From Flavihumibacter sp. UBA7668 (GTDB taxonomy: Bacteria > Bacteroidota > Bacteroidia > Chitinophagales > Chitinophagaceae), in contig NZ_DLHM01000001.1 in assembly GCF_002483205.1 (NCBI RefSeq), forward strand, positions 625,176 through 689,175: DNA of 64,000 nucleotides, read 5' to 3'. Under the pieces are notes generated by a model, which saw nothing but the letters and a program-made list of their open reading frames with translations, made no database searches and was not told the origin of the DNA. Positions 62,345 to 64,000 of this stretch are shown here, piece after piece. Position numbers and translations under genes: made by a program. The stretch's first letter is position 1. Each line of letters starts with the position of its first letter.

Positions 62345-62458
62345 GCAACAAATTTTACACCAGCCTGGTGCGGCTCTACTTTCAGCAGGTTAAAGAGGCA
62401 AAAGAAAAAGGGGAGGAAATACCTAAGCGGATTACAATTGGTACGCCAGGTGAATGAG
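62345..62458 (+). pseudogene. 3' fragment duplicate of the 57.5-kb small gene
   Basis: The frame reads NKFYTSLVRLYFQQVKEAKE then KGEEIPKRITIGTPGE and stop, corresponding to the last ~38 codons of the gene at 57477-57824. A 59-bp core (62362-62420) is identical to 57738-57796; the flanks have diverged. The first ~75 codons are absent, so this is a dead partial paralogue. It ends 3 bp before the stop of the AraC gene on the other strand. Confidence 0.88.
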
Positions 62459-62461
62459 CTT

Positions 62462-63379
62462 TTAATTAAATCCGGCTCTAAACGCAACCGGACTTTGCCC
62501 AACCTTATTCTTAAACAGTTTGCTGAAGGACTGGCTATGCTCAAAGCCCAACGCATACGCAATCTCACTTACTGTCAGGTTGGTAGTGGACAATTTTTCT
62601 TTTGCTTTAGCAATTAATTTTTCGTGGATATGCTGTTGCATGCTTAACCCTGTTAAAGATTTGAGCAGATTACTTACATACACCGGCGACAGGTTGAGCT
62701 CCGCTGCTATGATTTGAACGGTTGGTAATCCTATACTTATCAGCGTATCATCATCAAAATACCTATCCAAACTTTGTTCAAGCCTGGTCAATATTTCATG
62801 ACTTTGCTTTTTATGTGTTATGAACTGTCTTTCATAAAACCGTTCAGAATAGTTAAGCAGGGTTTCAATTTGCGATATAATGATACCCTGGCTAAATTTA
62901 TCCAGGTTCGTATGGTATTCCTGCTCTATATTTTCCACCAGGATTCTTAAGATATCTTCTTCCTTTGGGTTTAGATACAAGGCTTCGTTCACCGCATAAT
63001 CAAAAAATTCATACCGGTTAATACTTTTAGCCAGGGAACTGTTCCATAAAAAATCAGGGTGTATCATCAGCACCCAGCCACTCTTGGGTGAAGCAAGTTC
63101 CTGAATGGGTTCTATTCCAAACACCTGATTGGGAGCAATAAAAAACATGACTCCGTCACCAACTTCATATTGTCCCTGGCCATATTTGTAGTTGGTGCCC
63201 TTAGATCTCTTGCAGGAAATATGATAGAAATCAAAAATAAAATTCTTGTGATTTATTTCTTTGGAGCATTCAATTTTACTATAATCAAAAAAACTGATAT
63301 GCGGATGGAGTGGTGCAGGCAGGCCCTTCATTTTATGAAAGTCTGCAATGGATTTTATCCGATGAATTTTAGTACTCAT
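62462..63379 (-). CDS. AraC-family transcriptional regulator
   Basis: A 305-residue regulator with a cupin-like sensor domain (FYHISCKRSKGTNYKYGQGQ, GDGVMFFIAPNQVFGIEPIQ) and an intact AraC HTH pair (TVQIIAAELNLSPVYVSNLL, VSEIAYALGFEHSQSFSKLF, KNKVGQSPVAFR). It lies 21 bp after the SDR gene on the same strand and may be co-transcribed with it, besides a -7 box of its own at 63387. The natural target is the SDR gene. Confidence 0.92.
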   Translation of the reverse strand: MSTKIHRIKSIADFHKMKGLPAPLHPHISFFDYSKIECSKEINHKNFIFDFYHISCKRSKGTNYKYGQGQYEVGDGVMFFIAPNQVFGIEPIQELASPKSGWVLMIHPDFLWNSSLAKSINRYEFFDYAVNEALYLNPKEEDILRILVENIEQEYHTNLDKFSQGIIISQIETLLNYSERFYERQFITHKKQSHEILTRLEQSLDRYFDDDTLISIGLPTVQIIAAELNLSPVYVSNLLKSLTGLSMQQHIHEKLIAKAKEKLSTTNLTVSEIAYALGFEHSQSFSKLFKNKVGQSPVAFRAGFN

Positions 63380-63386
63380 GCTACAA

Positions 63387-63394
63387 CAAAGTTA
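63387..63394 (-). promoter_or_regulatory. -7 box just before AraC start
   Basis: TAACTTTG on the minus strand, 7 nt before the ATG at 63379. If used, the leader would be one or two bases long. No -33 at standard spacing. Confidence 0.4.
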
Positions 63395-63400
63395 CATCTA

Positions 63401-64000
63401 TTAAACAGCCATACCACCTGAAAGTTCAATGCGCTGCCCATTCAGCCAACCGGCTTCTGGTGTGCATAAAAAAGCAACCACTCCGCCGATATCTTCCGGT
63501 ACGCCAACACGCCCCAGCGCTGTTAAGCCCGCAATTGCAGTTCGTTTGTTTTCATCTGTTTTGTTGGAGCCGCCTCCAAAATCAGTGGCAATAGCACCCG
63601 GTGCCACTACATTGGCGCGTATTTTTCTGCTTCCCAATTCTTTTGCCAGGCATTTCGTATAGATCTCCACAGCTCCCTTCATACTTGCATAGGCTGATAC
63701 ATTGGGGAAACTAACCCTGGTGAGACCGGATGATATATTAACAATACCGCCTCCCTCATTCATAAATGGCAATAGGTTTTGCGTTAAAAAATAGACCCCC
63801 TTAAAATGGATATTCATCATGTTATCAAAGGCTTTTTCCGTTGTATCAAACACAGACCCATATATGCCTGTGCCGGCATTGTTGATTAAATAATCAAAAT
63901 TGGGAGCTCCAAGCTGTTCACTTAAGTGCGTGGTAACTTCATTTACAAACGCTTCGATACTGCTCATTTTACTGATATCCAGTTGAAATGCTGTTGCTTT
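63401..64000 (-). CDS. SDR-family oxidoreductase, 3' part
   Basis: The frame is open to the right end of the window (63401-64000), so the N-terminal cofactor motif TGxxxGxG is outside. Visible are the NNAG motif (YLINNAGTGIYGS), the catalytic Ser in VNISSGLTRVSFPNVSAYAS with the YxxxK as YASMKGAVEI, then PGAIATDFGGG and the C-terminal ELSGGMAV. It is a classical short-chain dehydrogenase of about 250 residues in full. The ATG at 63967 is internal. The AraC gene follows 21 bp downstream. Confidence 0.92.
   Translation of the reverse strand, partial: KATAFQLDISKMSSIEAFVNEVTTHLSEQLGAPNFDYLINNAGTGIYGSVFDTTEKAFDNMMNIHFKGVYFLTQNLLPFMNEGGGIVNISSGLTRVSFPNVSAYASMKGAVEIYTKCLAKELGSRKIRANVVAPGAIATDFGGGSNKTDENKRTAIAGLTALGRVGVPEDIGGVVAFLCTPEAGWLNGQRIELSGGMAV

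Noticed and set aside
62294..62617. 107-codon plus-strand ORF near the duplicated fragment
   Set aside because: It reads the fragment in the wrong frame and then runs antisense through the AraC HTH.
1..64000. Insertion sequence, prophage or integrative element
   Set aside because: No transposase, integrase, capsid or conjugation gene and no att-like repeats next to a tRNA were seen; the only mobility hints are the duplicated arrays and the 59-bp repeat.

Overview
This window looks like chromosomal DNA of a Bacteroidota bacterium, most probably of the Chitinophagaceae type. The evidence is two SusC/SusD pairs, one of them under an ECF sigma / FecR anti-sigma module with an STN-domain SusC; several promoters of the TAnnTTTG type used by this phylum; LytS/LytTR two-component pairs; and a Bacteroidota-style kdp operon with an outer-membrane porin and a split KdpD. 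The base composition is moderately AT-rich. No rRNA, tRNA, CRISPR array, transposase or integrase was found.

Layout. 1-5411: the 3' part of a kdp potassium-uptake operon (kdpB end, kdpC, BBP2-like porin, short KdpD, separate histidine kinase), followed by two tiny hydrophobic ORFs. 5839-9760: a thioredoxin-reductase-like flavoprotein, then a decayed patch (truncated metal-linked small protein joined to a cobW 3' remnant, a Gfo/Idh-like small protein, a sugar-efflux type MFS gene with a perfect LacI-type operator, and a gutted NagD-type HAD gene). 9767-16002: LacI regulator, alpha/beta hydrolase, NarL-type two-component system, CPA1 antiporter. 16011-17717: a lipoprotein-bestrophin cassette flanked by two near-identical arrays of 11-nt repeats. 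17728-19502: MBL-fold enzyme and TetR regulator with matching candidate operators. 19503-22453: a GH16-like protein with Lys in place of the nucleophile Glu, and a polytopic membrane protein. 22525-29430: terminator, SusD, SusC, FecR, ECF sigma factor (one surface-signalling transport locus). 29604-36117: small unknown, DUF1772-like and cupin membrane proteins, lipoprotein plus LytS/LytTR pair, S41 protease, aminoglycoside-acetyltransferase-like GNAT.

36131-47337: Ku and LigD (NHEJ) lie at the 3' end of a long same-strand run that begins with SusC, SusD, a phosphodiesterase/nucleotide-pyrophosphatase and a sorbosone-dehydrogenase-like protein; a divergent TetR gene and a TetR-like palindrome sit at its head. 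47309-53706: an uncharacterised tight operon of four or five genes (beta-propeller, YD-like repeat protein, two unknown proteins, small membrane protein) divergent from a second LytS/LytTR pair and a DUF7151 lipoprotein. 53739-58071: a pseudogene graveyard (AraC without HTH, methyltransferase with two internal deletions, histidine-kinase tail, HigA-like antitoxin) interspersed with intact Crp, GT2 and a small conserved protein, plus a second exact 11-nt repeat array. 58183-64000: a minus-strand set of small stress or detoxification-like genes (NTF2-fold, lectin-like fold, hydrolase, NADP oxidoreductase, Crp), a duplicated gene fragment, an AraC regulator and the 3' part of an SDR.

Overall themes: (i) many local regulators with visible operators beside their targets; (ii) a -7 promoter box that in four genes falls only 4-7 nt before the start codon, suggesting leaderless or near-leaderless mRNAs; (iii) at least seven genes destroyed by internal deletions in a genome that carries NHEJ; (iv) two unrelated sequence families that both use an exact 11-nt tandem period. 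The best candidate for an undescribed system is the 47.3-51.1 kb secreted-protein operon facing the LytS/LytTR pair.
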